A DNA stretch of 64,000 nucleotides, from contig NZ_PYAV01000005.1 of NCBI RefSeq assembly GCF_003014715.1, positions 62,001 through 126,000 of the forward strand. Reading direction: 5' to 3'. A program made the translations under genes and the position numbers. Shown here piece after piece: positions 8,654 to 16,755 of the stretch. The first letter of the stretch is position 1, and each line of letters starts with the position of its first letter. The DNA comes from Salsuginibacillus halophilus. Lineage in GTDB: Bacteria > Bacillota > Bacilli > Bacillales > Marinococcaceae. Below the pieces are notes generated by a model that did no database searches, was not told the DNA's origin, and saw only the letters and a list, made by a program, of their open reading frames with translations.

Positions 8654-9000
8654 CGGAAGCTGACGGCATCTGGCTTCATGCTGAAGAAGATCAGTTGAAC
8701 GCAAAAGAACAAAAGACAATGATTGTGGATGGCTGGGACGTGTGGGTTCAAGCAAGAATTGCCTGCGGTAGCACGCCAGAACAGGTGCGCCTGCAATTTC
8801 GAGAAAAACTGAAGGAATTGAAAGCAATTAAGAGCCGGCAGGTGATTTTAATCATGGAAGAGGCCGGCCGGGGCATCGTGCCGCTTGAACAAGCGGACCG
8901 GTTTTTTCGTGATGCAAACGGATGGATGGCTCAAGATGCCGCGCATGAGGCAGAAGAAGTCCATCACGTATGGCACGGGCTGTGTCGGCAGCTGAAATAG
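8596..9000 (+). CDS. CobU-like P-loop protein, second copy, short
   Basis: A 134-residue protein with a CobU-type P-loop GGAWSGKRN at residues 5-13 and a C-terminal stretch (EEAGRGIVPLEQADRFFRDANG) resembling the end of CobU. The central part with the RHR...RP...W pattern of CobU is missing, so it is shorter than the 174-residue CobU encoded five genes upstream. ATG 8596 is chosen over ATG 8590 because GGAAGGAGG then has normal spacing. It overlaps cobC by 58 bases and closes the operon. It could be a specialised kinase-only enzyme or a decayed paralogue. Confidence 0.65.
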   Translation: MQLVVGGAWSGKRNIAASLAEADGIWLHAEEDQLNAKEQKTMIVDGWDVWVQARIACGSTPEQVRLQFREKLKELKAIKSRQVILIMEEAGRGIVPLEQADRFFRDANGWMAQDAAHEAEEVHHVWHGLCRQLK

Positions 9001-9172
9001 TCAACCTTTTACTCCAAATTGAAAGCGCTTTAGTACATTCCTCCTAATTTTGGAATGGCAATACTGAATTGCTCGAAAATTCCATAACTTATGTATATAA
9101 TGGATTGGAAACGATTAGGGAGTAAGTCTCAATCGTGATTATTTACATACATAGTGGAGGAGGCAATCGCTT

Positions 9173-10906
9173 ATGAACGGCTTAGTTTTGGCATTAGTAG
9201 GGATGCTTGTTTTCTTTTTAGGCTACCGTTATTACTCAAAACTTGTGGCTGAACGGATCTACCGCTTAGATCCAGACGCTGTAACGCCTGCGCATCAATT
9301 TCGTGACGGCGTTGATTTTGTACCGACGAATAAGTTTGTGCTTTGGGGCCACCATTTCACATCGGTGGCAGGAGCAGCGCCGATTGTCGGGCCGGCAATG
9401 GCAGTCTATTGGGGCTGGCTCCCGGCCTTTTTATGGGTTGTTTTAGGTACAGTGTTTGCAGCCGGGGTTCACGACTTCGGGGCTTTAGTTTTGTCGGCTA
9501 GAAATAAAGGTCAGTCGATTGGTACGTTAGCCAACCGGTTAATTGGTCGGCGGGCAAAACTTTTGTTTTTATTTATTATTTTAATTTTAGTGTTGATGGT
9601 TAATGCAGTATTTGCCTGGGTGATTTCCAACTTATTTATCACTTTCCCATCAAGTGTTGTCGCCGTATTTATGCAGATTCCGCTTGCGATCTGGATCGGG
9701 TATAAGGTGCACCGGCGGAGTAAGAATATGCTTTTACCGTCGCTTGCTGCACTACTTGTGATGTATGCCAGTGCAGTGCTTGCCAGTAACATCCCGGCGC
9801 TGCAGATTGATTTAGTCAGCTATTACGGCGGTGAAGGCAATGTTACACCACTTGGTTTAGATGCGACATCACTTGCCTTTTTAACGTGGATTGTCGTTTT
9901 AATGATTTATGTATATATCGCTTCAACGCTGCCGGTATGGAAGCTTTTGCAGCCGCGGGATTATATTAACTCGCACCAACTTGTTGTTGGTTTAGCGATA
10001 TTGTATCTCGGTCTATTGTTTACAACACCGGAAGTTACTGCTCCGGCGACCCGTGATGTCAGCGATGTCTCCTGGTTTCCAATCTTGTTTATTACCATTG
10101 CGTGCGGAGCGATTTCCGGGTTCCACGGTTTAGTGGCTTCCGGTACGACCTCCAAACAATTAAACAATGAAAAGGATGCGCGTTTTGTAGGGTATTTTGG
10201 TGCTGTAGGTGAAGGGACACTTGCCTTAATTACAATCATTGCGGTTGTCACAGCTTTCTCGACACAGGACGAATTTTTAACAGCTTACTCTGATTATGCC
10301 GTTGCGAATGCTGACGGTTTAACCCACTTTGTTGGAGGCGCTGCTGAGCTTGCCGGCGGCTTAATGATTCCGCCTGGGGTAGCGGAAACAATTGTTGCTG
10401 TCATCGTCGTCAGCTTTGCAGCAACGACCCTTGATACAGCAGTACGGCTCATGCGTTATATCATCTCTGAAATCGGTCAGGAATATAAGTTTCCAAGCTT
10501 AACGAAAAAGCATGTAGCTACAGGTATTGCTGTCGGTTCGAGTACAGCACTTGTATTAATGCCAGGGGACGACCGGGGACTTGGAGCAGGTGGTTATCTC
10601 TTATGGCCGTTGTTCGGCACAAGTAATCAGCTTTTAGCCGGTATCACTCTCTTATTAATTACAATTTATTTGCGGGCGAAGGGACGTAATTTCCTCGTTT
10701 CCTTTATCCCTATGGTATTCTTGCTTTGTATGACGCTTTGGGCGATGGTCACCCAAGTCGTGTTTGAATGGTCAATGTTTGGTGAAAATCCAGATATCCT
10801 CTTGTTTGCGCTTGGTTCAATCATTATGGTATTTGCCGTCTGGATTTTACTTGAAGCGGTAGCTGTATTCCGTAAAGACCGGCACGGCATTGATGTTGAT
10901 GAATAA
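9173..10906 (+). CDS. cstA: Carbon starvation protein A family transporter
   Basis: A 577-residue multi-spanning membrane protein of the CstA family (peptide or pyruvate uptake in characterised members). The N-terminal motifs FVPTNKFVLWGHHFTSVAGAAPIVGPA and the following VHDFGALVLSARNKGQSIG are diagnostic, and FHGLVASGTTSKQL occurs in the middle. GTGGAGGAGGC precedes the ATG. The 172 bases upstream contain a TATAAT at 9096-9101 that may belong to its promoter. It is followed at 22 bases by the small CC-ending gene and then the ArsA-type ATPase, so the three may form an operon. Confidence 0.9.
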   Translation: MNGLVLALVGMLVFFLGYRYYSKLVAERIYRLDPDAVTPAHQFRDGVDFVPTNKFVLWGHHFTSVAGAAPIVGPAMAVYWGWLPAFLWVVLGTVFAAGVHDFGALVLSARNKGQSIGTLANRLIGRRAKLLFLFIILILVLMVNAVFAWVISNLFITFPSSVVAVFMQIPLAIWIGYKVHRRSKNMLLPSLAALLVMYASAVLASNIPALQIDLVSYYGGEGNVTPLGLDATSLAFLTWIVVLMIYVYIASTLPVWKLLQPRDYINSHQLVVGLAILYLGLLFTTPEVTAPATRDVSDVSWFPILFITIACGAISGFHGLVASGTTSKQLNNEKDARFVGYFGAVGEGTLALITIIAVVTAFSTQDEFLTAYSDYAVANADGLTHFVGGAAELAGGLMIPPGVAETIVAVIVVSFAATTLDTAVRLMRYIISEIGQEYKFPSLTKKHVATGIAVGSSTALVLMPGDDRGLGAGGYLLWPLFGTSNQLLAGITLLLITIYLRAKGRNFLVSFIPMVFLLCMTLWAMVTQVVFEWSMFGENPDILLFALGSIIMVFAVWILLEAVAVFRKDRHGIDVDE

Positions 10907-10927
10907 ATCTGCAAAGGAGAAGCGTAA

Positions 10928-11197
10928 ATGACACCTCCGATGAAAGATCACCTGATGAAGTTAATCGACTATTACGACCGGGTGATCCGGCTCCAGCATG
11001 ATGCTGAAATTAAACGTGAGCTCCGGGATGAAGAAGATGTATTTCTGCTGCTCTGCTTTTCGGAACTTCTCGGCGTACCGAACCCAGTCTCGTATTACAC
11101 ACTGGAGCTGTATCCGGAGATGATCGAACGTTTCCATGAATGGCATTTGCGGATGGGGATGGAGAAATCCCCCCTTGATGGAATTCGTTGTTGTTGA
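10928..11197 (+). CDS. Small protein ending in Cys-Cys (cory-CC-star type)
   Basis: An 89-residue soluble protein rich in charged residues, ending in IRCC immediately before the stop. I recall a Bacillus family named cory-CC-star with this terminal pair, found beside ArsA-type ATPases; the match is from memory. The C-terminal cysteines could bind metal or a cofactor. A ribosome-binding site AAAGGAGAAG precedes the ATG. It ends just before the ArsA-type gene and the two are probably coupled. Its biochemical role is unknown to me. Confidence 0.7.
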   Translation: MTPPMKDHLMKLIDYYDRVIRLQHDAEIKRELRDEEDVFLLLCFSELLGVPNPVSYYTLELYPEMIERFHEWHLRMGMEKSPLDGIRCC

Positions 11198-11210
11198 AAT
11201 GAGGGTTAAT

Positions 11211-12143
11211 GTGAAGTCGATAAAGGAACGTATTGTATTTTTTGGCGGTAAAGGTGGTGTGGGGAAATCCTCCACCGCCTCCGCCTACGCATTAAAACAA
11301 GCGGCAGATGGACGTCGGACACTGCTCGTTTCCACAGATCCTGCTCATAACTTGGGCGACTTATTCGAGCGAAAGTTAAGCGGCGGTGCTGCTAAGTTAA
11401 CCGACAACTTATGGGGGATGGAGATTGATCCGGAAGAAGAGTCAAAACGCTATATTGAGAAAGTAAAGTCGAACTTATCCGGATTGGTAAAGTCTCACTT
11501 AACCGATGAAGTTAACCGGCAGATGGAGATGGCACGGGTTTCGCCAGGGGCTGATGAAGCAGCGCTTTTTGACCGGATTGTTGAGCTCGTATTAGAAGAA
11601 GGCAAGGATTATGACTTACTTGTGTTTGATACGGCTCCGACCGGTCACACGTTACGCTTATTGTCGCTGCCGGAAATGATGGAAGCGTGGGTGGATGGCA
11701 TGCTGCAGAAGCGGCAGAGTATTAACGATTCCCACGCTCGTTGGTTAAATGATGGTGAACCGGTGGAAGATCCAATTTACCGGGTGTTAATGGAACGTAA
11801 AGATAAGTTTTCTGCTGCACGAAAAGAGTTGCTCGACCCTGAAATCACCCGGTATCATTACGTACTTGTGCCAGAAAAACTCCCAATCGCAGAAACTGAA
11901 CGGGCTGTAGCGTTGTTAAAGCAGACGAATTTGACGGTTGATAAAATTGTGGTAAACAAATGTCTGCCAGAAGCCGCTGATGATAGCAGTTTCTTTCAAA
12001 ACCGCCGCAGCCAGGAAAAAGAATATCTTGATATCATTCAAAACCGTTTCTTATCCCAAACCTTGGTCTATTTACCGATGTTAGATCAAGACGTTCGATC
12101 GATTGGTGACTTAGAAAAGCTGTCAAAAGCATTTTCAAATTAA
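11211..12143 (+). CDS. ArsA/GET3-family ATPase, single-domain
   Basis: The deviant P-loop FFGGKGGVGKSS starts at residue 10, the switch region DTAPTGHTLRLL and the early STDPAHNLGD follow, all typical of the ArsA/GET3 family. Only one ATPase domain is present (310 aa), unlike the double-domain arsenite pump ATPase. No ArsB-type pump or arsenic regulator is nearby, so arsenite export is unlikely; the partner is more plausibly the small Cys-Cys protein or the CstA-type transporter. The GTG at 11211 has GAGGG in front; ATG at 11199 is a weaker alternative. Confidence 0.85.
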   Translation: MKSIKERIVFFGGKGGVGKSSTASAYALKQAADGRRTLLVSTDPAHNLGDLFERKLSGGAAKLTDNLWGMEIDPEEESKRYIEKVKSNLSGLVKSHLTDEVNRQMEMARVSPGADEAALFDRIVELVLEEGKDYDLLVFDTAPTGHTLRLLSLPEMMEAWVDGMLQKRQSINDSHARWLNDGEPVEDPIYRVLMERKDKFSAARKELLDPEITRYHYVLVPEKLPIAETERAVALLKQTNLTVDKIVVNKCLPEAADDSSFFQNRRSQEKEYLDIIQNRFLSQTLVYLPMLDQDVRSIGDLEKLSKAFSN

Positions 12144-12148
12144 AGCAG

Positions 12149-12189
12149 ACATGACAGGTTCTCCGATGAACTCGGAGAACCTGTCATGT
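12149..12189 (+). terminator. Long perfect hairpin after the ArsA-type gene
   Basis: An 18-base-pair perfect stem: ACATGACAGGTTCTCCGA (12149-12166) with its complement at 12172-12189, and a 5-base loop TGAAC. It follows the ArsA-type stop codon but lacks a good T run, so termination is uncertain. The same core (CAGGTTCTCC ... GGAGAACCTG) recurs as a real terminator at 13049-13087. Confidence 0.6.
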
Positions 12190-12607
12190 TGTCGACAACG
12201 TAAACAACCTATCATTCACGCGCAGCTTACTGCTACGAGCCGCGGCTGCCCTACAAAACCGAAAAATCATGAACGTGACCAACACTACCGACGGACGCTT
12301 TCCCGTGAAAAAAACACTCATTGCAAGGGCTTCGACTGCTGCTTTTCCTAGTGGGTTTAAGAAAGCTGTGCGTAAATACAATATGGGAACGTTTCGTGCG
12401 CAAAGGCAATCTTACTTGAAGGTGCCTGCGTTACTGTCGTATTGAGGTTTAACAACGCCCTATCTTCGTAAAAAGACTGAACTTAAGACTTTCAAGTTTT
12501 CATATATGTGAGTCAATTTCATCATGACGTTTCATGAGCAATAAAACGAACAATATCCATTCGAAATGATTGATGATCCACAAAATTTAAAAGTAACCAA
12601 AACGAAA

Positions 12608-12712
12608 GACGGCGACTCCCAGAGGATCAAGCGCAGCCTGAAGATCCACTTGTTCGAAAGGTTTTTATTCGAACAAGTTAGCTGAAGGCAAGCCCTCGGG
12701 AAAGCGTCCGTC
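12608..12712 (+). repeat. Structured dispersed repeat, copy 1
   Basis: A 105-base element starting GACGGCGACTCCCAGAGG and ending GGGAAAGCGTCCGTC. The inner part holds an 11-base-pair stem (ACTTGTTCGAA 12648-12658 with TTCGAACAAGT 12668-12678). A same-length copy is at 19224-19328; the stems are conserved while the loop differs. It resembles the GACGGCGACTCC... palindromic repeats I remember from Bacillaceae genomes. Confidence 0.75.
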
Positions 12713-12846
12713 TGAAGTAAAGGTTACGTTCATTGTTCGATTTTATCCTCTTATGACAAGTGTTGAGATTTATTCATGTAGATATTGCTTCATCAAAAAA
12801 TCTCTACCATTTATGACCATTAAATTACGCAAGGTTTACGAGCACC

Positions 12847-13012
12847 AGCAGCGACGCCTGCGCAGAACAACGAGAGAGAAAATCCTGCAGGTAGTGATCT
12901 ACTGCCGAGGAAATGGAGGAGGTAAAAGAGGCTAAGAAGACACGGTGAGGTCAAGCGTCAGCGCAGATCAAACCGGTGTCGCCTTTGTGACCTCCGGGTG
13001 CAAACGTCCGCC
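12847..13012 (+). repeat. Divergent copy of the dispersed repeat family
   Basis: Begins AGCGACGCCTGCG, contains CTACTGCCGAGGAAATGGAGG and ends CAAACGTCCGCC. The first 80 bases align to the reverse complement of 54558-54654 and of 19000-19070. The segment before it (about 12760-12846) also matches, inverted, the sequence right of the 54.6 kb copy, including GATATTGCTTC and ATTTATGACCATTAAAT-like blocks. Confidence 0.6.
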
Positions 13013-13048
13013 GAAGTGCGCAGTCAACGAAAGTTTGTCTGCACGCTG

Positions 13049-13087
13049 AAAGCAGGTTCTCCGAGTTCAATGGAGAACCTGCTTTTT
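13049..13087 (+). terminator. Intrinsic terminator
   Basis: AAAGCAGGTTCTCC (13049-13062) pairs over 14 bases with GGAGAACCTGCTTT (13072-13085), loop GAGTTCAAT, followed by T residues. No gene ends just before it on this strand, which is unusual. Read as its reverse complement it is almost the same as the hairpin at 12149-12189. Confidence 0.75.
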
Positions 13088-13252
13088 GTATTTCAAAGCT
13101 GAAAAACATCCCGACTCCTGCAGGTTATCTATAACTTAGTTGCACAAATCACTTATTTTTTGACAATTATCCCATTTTTATTCCACGTTCCTTCTTTATT
13201 CGTCTAGTGTTAAAATAAAAGTAAAACACGCACGGCGAAGGAGGAAACTTTT

Positions 13253-13585
13253 TTGCAAAAAGAGAAAAGAGAGCTGTTGGAGCAGATTCAAATATTTGAG
13301 GATTTATTGGCAGAGGTTCCGGATGACCCATCCCGTTTAAATGATTTCGTCAAGCAGTATAGGATTTTACTGCGTCTGCAGCCGAAAAACTATACCGTTC
13401 CGTTAATTGAACTCACGTCTTTATTGAAAGAAGAGAAACCGCTGATCTTTCGGGCGATGCGTTCGTACAGCCGCAGTGTTATGGCGGTGCAGGCTCCGTT
13501 AGAAACAACCATTTCAAAAGAGCGGGCAGAAGCCCGGCTTGAAAAATTCAAGGCTGAACTTTCCCCAAAAGAACCGGGCGTATAA
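13253..13585 (+). CDS. Small hypothetical protein, 110 aa
   Basis: I do not recognise the family. The protein is soluble and helical, with charged heptad-like stretches (QKEKRELLEQIQIFEDLLAE) at the N-terminus and no Cys or signal peptide. The TTG start is supported by AAGGAGG at 13239-13245. A TTGACA at about 13162 upstream may belong to its promoter, but I see no well-spaced -10 element. It stands alone between the repeat stretch and the PLP enzyme gene. Confidence 0.6.
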   Translation: MQKEKRELLEQIQIFEDLLAEVPDDPSRLNDFVKQYRILLRLQPKNYTVPLIELTSLLKEEKPLIFRAMRSYSRSVMAVQAPLETTISKERAEARLEKFKAELSPKEPGV

Positions 13586-13675
13586 GCGAGTGTGACTTCA
13601 TTTCATAACCTTCGTTTGTTCGTGATACAATAAGAGGGCTGATGATCGATGAGATGAGGAGAGGAGAGAAAAGAC

Positions 13676-14812
13676 GTGACACCATCTTTTGATACAAGTA
13701 TTATTCATGGAAGAGAACCTAAAGCTAAGCAGGGGAGTAAATCACAACCGATTTATCAAACCTCGGCTTACAGTTTTACAAGCCTTGAAGATATGGAAGG
13801 TTTTTTTCAACAGGAACACGACTACTTATATACACGGTACGGTAATCCAAATACAGACGAATTGGGCGAATTAACAGCCGCAGCTGAGGGTATGCCGGCT
13901 GGGGCATCTGCTTCTTCCGGCATGTCTGCAATTTTAGCGGGCGTACTTGCAACCGTTTCGCCGGGAGAGCATTTGGTTGCGCCTGAAGATGTCTACGGCG
14001 GTACGTTTCAAATGTTAGAAAATCACCTTCAGGCGTGGGGCATCGAAGTTACTTTCGTTTCTTTTGATACGCCAGGGGCACTTGAGGCTGCAATTCAGCC
14101 AAATACAGCAATGGTTTATGCAGAATCGGTTACAAATCCGCTTTTACGTGTCGAGGATTTGTCGTACTTAAATGAAATTAAACAAAAGCACAACTTATAT
14201 TTGTTCGTTGATAACACATTTGCAACACCTTACTTTTTAAAGCCGGCTGAAGCAGGGGCGGATCTTGTTGTACATAGTGCTACGAAATACTTGGGTGGTC
14301 ACAGCGATGTTACTGCAGGTGTGCTCGCTGGGACAGCACCATTAATTGCCGAGGCGAAGGCGAAGATTATTCAGCTTGGTTTGAACTTAAGCCCATTTGA
14401 AGCTTGGCTTGCAGTGCGCGGTGTGAAAACGCTAAGTGTACGGATGGCACGGCAGGCTGAAAACGCTGCGAGGCTGACAGAGGCGCTCAATAAGACAGAC
14501 ATTAACGCAGTGTATTATCCACAGGAGCTCTCGTCGCACGGTAACGGGGCTGTCGTTACGATTGATCTTGGCGCAAATTATGATGTGTCCCGCTTTTTCA
14601 GTTCGCTCGACTGGGTGAAAATTGTTGCAACCCTGGCCGGTGTTGAAACGACGGTTTCTTATCCGCTTGGAACATCGCACCGGAGTGTTCCGGAAGATCT
14701 CCGCAGCCGTTTAGGCATTAATGCGCAGGTTGTGCGGATCTCTGTTGGTTTAGAAGATGCGGAAGATATCATCGCAGTTTTTCAACAAGCGCTTAAAGCC
14801 AGCACAATTTAA
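13676..14812 (+). CDS. Trans-sulfuration family PLP enzyme (cystathionine synthase/lyase type)
   Basis: A Cys/Met metabolism PLP enzyme of 378 aa. Visible features are the N-terminal IIHG and PIYQTSAYSF, the YTRYGNPNTDELGELTAAAEG block, DNTFATPYFLKPAEAGAD, and SATKYLGGHSDV with the PLP-binding Lys204. The C-terminus has SVGLEDAEDIIAVFQQAL. Whether it makes cystathionine, degrades it, or acts on methionine cannot be settled from sequence alone. The GTG start has GGAGAGGAGAGAAA upstream. No other sulfur gene is adjacent. Confidence 0.88.
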   Translation: MTPSFDTSIIHGREPKAKQGSKSQPIYQTSAYSFTSLEDMEGFFQQEHDYLYTRYGNPNTDELGELTAAAEGMPAGASASSGMSAILAGVLATVSPGEHLVAPEDVYGGTFQMLENHLQAWGIEVTFVSFDTPGALEAAIQPNTAMVYAESVTNPLLRVEDLSYLNEIKQKHNLYLFVDNTFATPYFLKPAEAGADLVVHSATKYLGGHSDVTAGVLAGTAPLIAEAKAKIIQLGLNLSPFEAWLAVRGVKTLSVRMARQAENAARLTEALNKTDINAVYYPQELSSHGNGAVVTIDLGANYDVSRFFSSLDWVKIVATLAGVETTVSYPLGTSHRSVPEDLRSRLGINAQVVRISVGLEDAEDIIAVFQQALKASTI

Positions 14813-14858
14813 CGAAGGCTTTCTGAAAAAAACTTTAAAGAATTTTTAGCAGGGGGGG

Positions 14859-14887
14859 TTGCGTTTTATGCCACCTCCTGATATTAT
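14859..14887 (+). promoter_or_regulatory. Promoter of the 5S rRNA-tRNA unit
   Basis: TTGCGT (14859-14864) and TATTAT (14882-14887) have a 17-base spacer. The predicted start near 14894 is about 40 bases before the 5S rRNA, and no 23S rRNA lies upstream, so the unit needs its own promoter. Confidence 0.55.
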
Positions 14888-14932
14888 AATTGATGTGACG
14901 TTAAGGCACTTCACAAAACAAACTTAATACAG

Positions 14933-15049
<117 letters not shown>

Positions 15050-15060
15050 TGTACCCATAC

Positions 15061-15137
15061 CGCGGGGTGGAGCAGTCAGGAAGCTCGTCGGGCTCATAAC
15101 CCGGAGGTCGAAGGTTCGAATCCTTCCCCCGCAACCA
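15061..15137 (+). tRNA. Initiator tRNA-fMet (anticodon CAT)
   Basis: A 77-base cloverleaf ending in an encoded CCA. The anticodon loop is CTCATAA, giving CAT. Two initiator hallmarks are visible: position 1 is C opposite A72, leaving the unpaired acceptor end, and three G-C pairs (GGG/CCC) close the anticodon stem. The T-arm contains GGTTCGAATCC. Confidence 0.97.
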
Positions 15138-15160
15138 ATGTACATAAAGGAATTTCCACC

Positions 15161-15193
15161 GACGAAACAATGCCTTAATTGTTTCGTCTTTTT
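15161..15193 (+). terminator. Intrinsic terminator of the 5S rRNA-tRNA unit
   Basis: GACGAAACAAT (15161-15171) pairs perfectly with ATTGTTTCGTC (15178-15188), loop GCCTTA, then five T. It ends the small stable-RNA unit before thiL. Confidence 0.88.
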
Positions 15194-15264
15194 CGTGTCT
15201 AAAAGACCGTGTTTCGTTTGACATAAAATCAATAAGCGAACATATAAAAGAGAGGTTTTGTCTT

Positions 15265-16278
15265 GTGGAAGATGAATTTGCATGGCTCGACCGAGTCTCA
15301 CCTCGTCGATTTTTCCAGCCGAATGTCACAGAAGGAATCGGCGATGATGCGGCGATCTATCAAACGTCACCTAAATTTGAAGATATTTTATGTGTCGATA
15401 CACTCGTTGAAGGCATTCATTTTGCCAGGGAAACGATGTTACCGACTGATATCGGTTACAAGGCACTTGCGGTTAACATTAGTGACGTAGCAGCGATGGG
15501 TGGTTCTCCGTTATATTACATCGTTTCGGCAGCGGTACCGGCAACTTGGACAGAAGATGATTTAATTATGATTTACCGCGGGATGCGGGAGCTTGGCGAT
15601 TCGTATGAAATGGATCTGCTTGGCGGCGATACGGTTTCTACGGACGGCCCGCTCGTTTTGAGTGTGACCGTTGTCGGCCGGACAGAAAAGGGGAAGTATT
15701 TAACGCGTCGTGACGCTGAAGCAGGGGATGTGCTTGTCATTACCGGCCCGCTTGGCGGCTCTGCAGCCGGCTTACATTTGTTGTGGAATCAAGGTGAGCT
15801 TGACTTTGAAGATGAAGCAAATCGTACGTTATTACAATATCATCAGCGTCCTGATCCACAAGTCATTGCAGGTCGCATGTTTGCTCACGAAACGAGCCGG
15901 GCGGCGGTCAATGATATTAGCGACGGCCTTGCAAGTGAAGCTTGGGAAATTGCTGAAGCAAGCGAAGTTTCACTTCACATTGACCAGGATGTGCTCCCGC
16001 TCGCAGCGAAATGGCATCCGCAGTTTTCTGATGAACAAGCACTTCAGCATGCGCTGTTTGGCGGTGAAGATTTTCAGCTTTTAGCAGCACTCCCTGCTGA
16101 TGAATGGCCGGCGCTTGAGAAACAGCTGCAGACTGAAGGCATTCCGGCTTTAAAAATCGGCACGGTACAAGCAGGCGATCCTGCTGTGACACTTCACGCA
16201 GAAGGTGAACAAGTTCCGCTGTTAAAGAAAGGTTACAACCACTTTTCGGCCGAAAATCAACGGAAGGGGTCGGAGTAA
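15265..16278 (+). CDS. thiL: Thiamine-monophosphate kinase
   Basis: Phosphorylates thiamine monophosphate to the active diphosphate. The family motifs GIGDDAA near residue 25, DTLVEGIHF, NISDVAAMGG and LLGGDTVST are clear, as is NDISDGLASE. At 337 aa it has normal length. The GTG start lies at 15265 with AGAGG upstream. In B. subtilis thiL likewise heads the ydiB-ydiC-ydiD-gcp cluster, matching the genes that follow here. Confidence 0.95.
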   Translation: MEDEFAWLDRVSPRRFFQPNVTEGIGDDAAIYQTSPKFEDILCVDTLVEGIHFARETMLPTDIGYKALAVNISDVAAMGGSPLYYIVSAAVPATWTEDDLIMIYRGMRELGDSYEMDLLGGDTVSTDGPLVLSVTVVGRTEKGKYLTRRDAEAGDVLVITGPLGGSAAGLHLLWNQGELDFEDEANRTLLQYHQRPDPQVIAGRMFAHETSRAAVNDISDGLASEAWEIAEASEVSLHIDQDVLPLAAKWHPQFSDEQALQHALFGGEDFQLLAALPADEWPALEKQLQTEGIPALKIGTVQAGDPAVTLHAEGEQVPLLKKGYNHFSAENQRKGSE

Positions 16279-16755
16279 ATGGCATCGTTTGTAACGGCAA
16301 CGGCTTCAGAAACAGAAACGATTAACTTCGGTGAAATTCTCGCCTCTTATGTGGGCCCTGGCATGGTATTTACACTTTCAGGTGATTTAGGTGCAGGTAA
16401 AACCCATTTTACAAAAGGGATCGGCCGCGGACTTGGTGTAAAACAAACGGTAAACAGCCCGACGTTTACGATTATTAAAGAATATGAAGGCACACTGCCG
16501 TTGCATCATATGGATGTTTACCGGCTTGAAGAGGATAGCGCCGAAGAACTCGGTCTTGATGAGTACTTTTTCGGCGAAGGGCTAGTTGTTATTGAATGGG
16601 CCGAGCGTGTGCAAGATCAGCTGCCAAAAGAATATCTTGCCATTGATATTGAACGGATCAATGAAGTTGAACGCCGGATCACGCTGACGCCAAAAGGACA
16701 GCGCTACACTGAATTATGCGAGGAGCTGCATCAAGATGAACGTACTAGCAATTGA
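16279..16755 (+). CDS. tsaE: tRNA threonylcarbamoyladenosine biosynthesis ATPase TsaE
   Basis: P-loop ATPase of the complex that installs t6A at position 37 of ANN-decoding tRNAs. The P-loop LSGDLGAGKTHFTKG sits near residue 33, followed by SPTFTIIKEYEG and the HMDVYRLEE and VVIEWAER motifs. It begins directly after the thiL stop and overlaps tsaB by 20 bases, so translation is coupled through the cluster. Confidence 0.95.
   Translation: MASFVTATASETETINFGEILASYVGPGMVFTLSGDLGAGKTHFTKGIGRGLGVKQTVNSPTFTIIKEYEGTLPLHHMDVYRLEEDSAEELGLDEYFFGEGLVVIEWAERVQDQLPKEYLAIDIERINEVERRITLTPKGQRYTELCEELHQDERTSN

Larger units (their letters stand above)
12190..13048. other. Gene-free stretch filled with dispersed repeat sequences
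   Basis: I find no credible gene here. It contains an inverted partial copy (about 12195-12312) of sequence also found at 19325-19430, one 105-base copy of the structured repeat (12608-12712), and one longer degenerate copy (12847-13012). Both ends are bounded by hairpins with the same core sequence, which suggests an inserted non-autonomous cassette. Confidence 0.6.

Noticed and set aside
11211-12143. Arsenite efflux function
   Set aside because: Only one ATPase domain, no arsB or arsR nearby.
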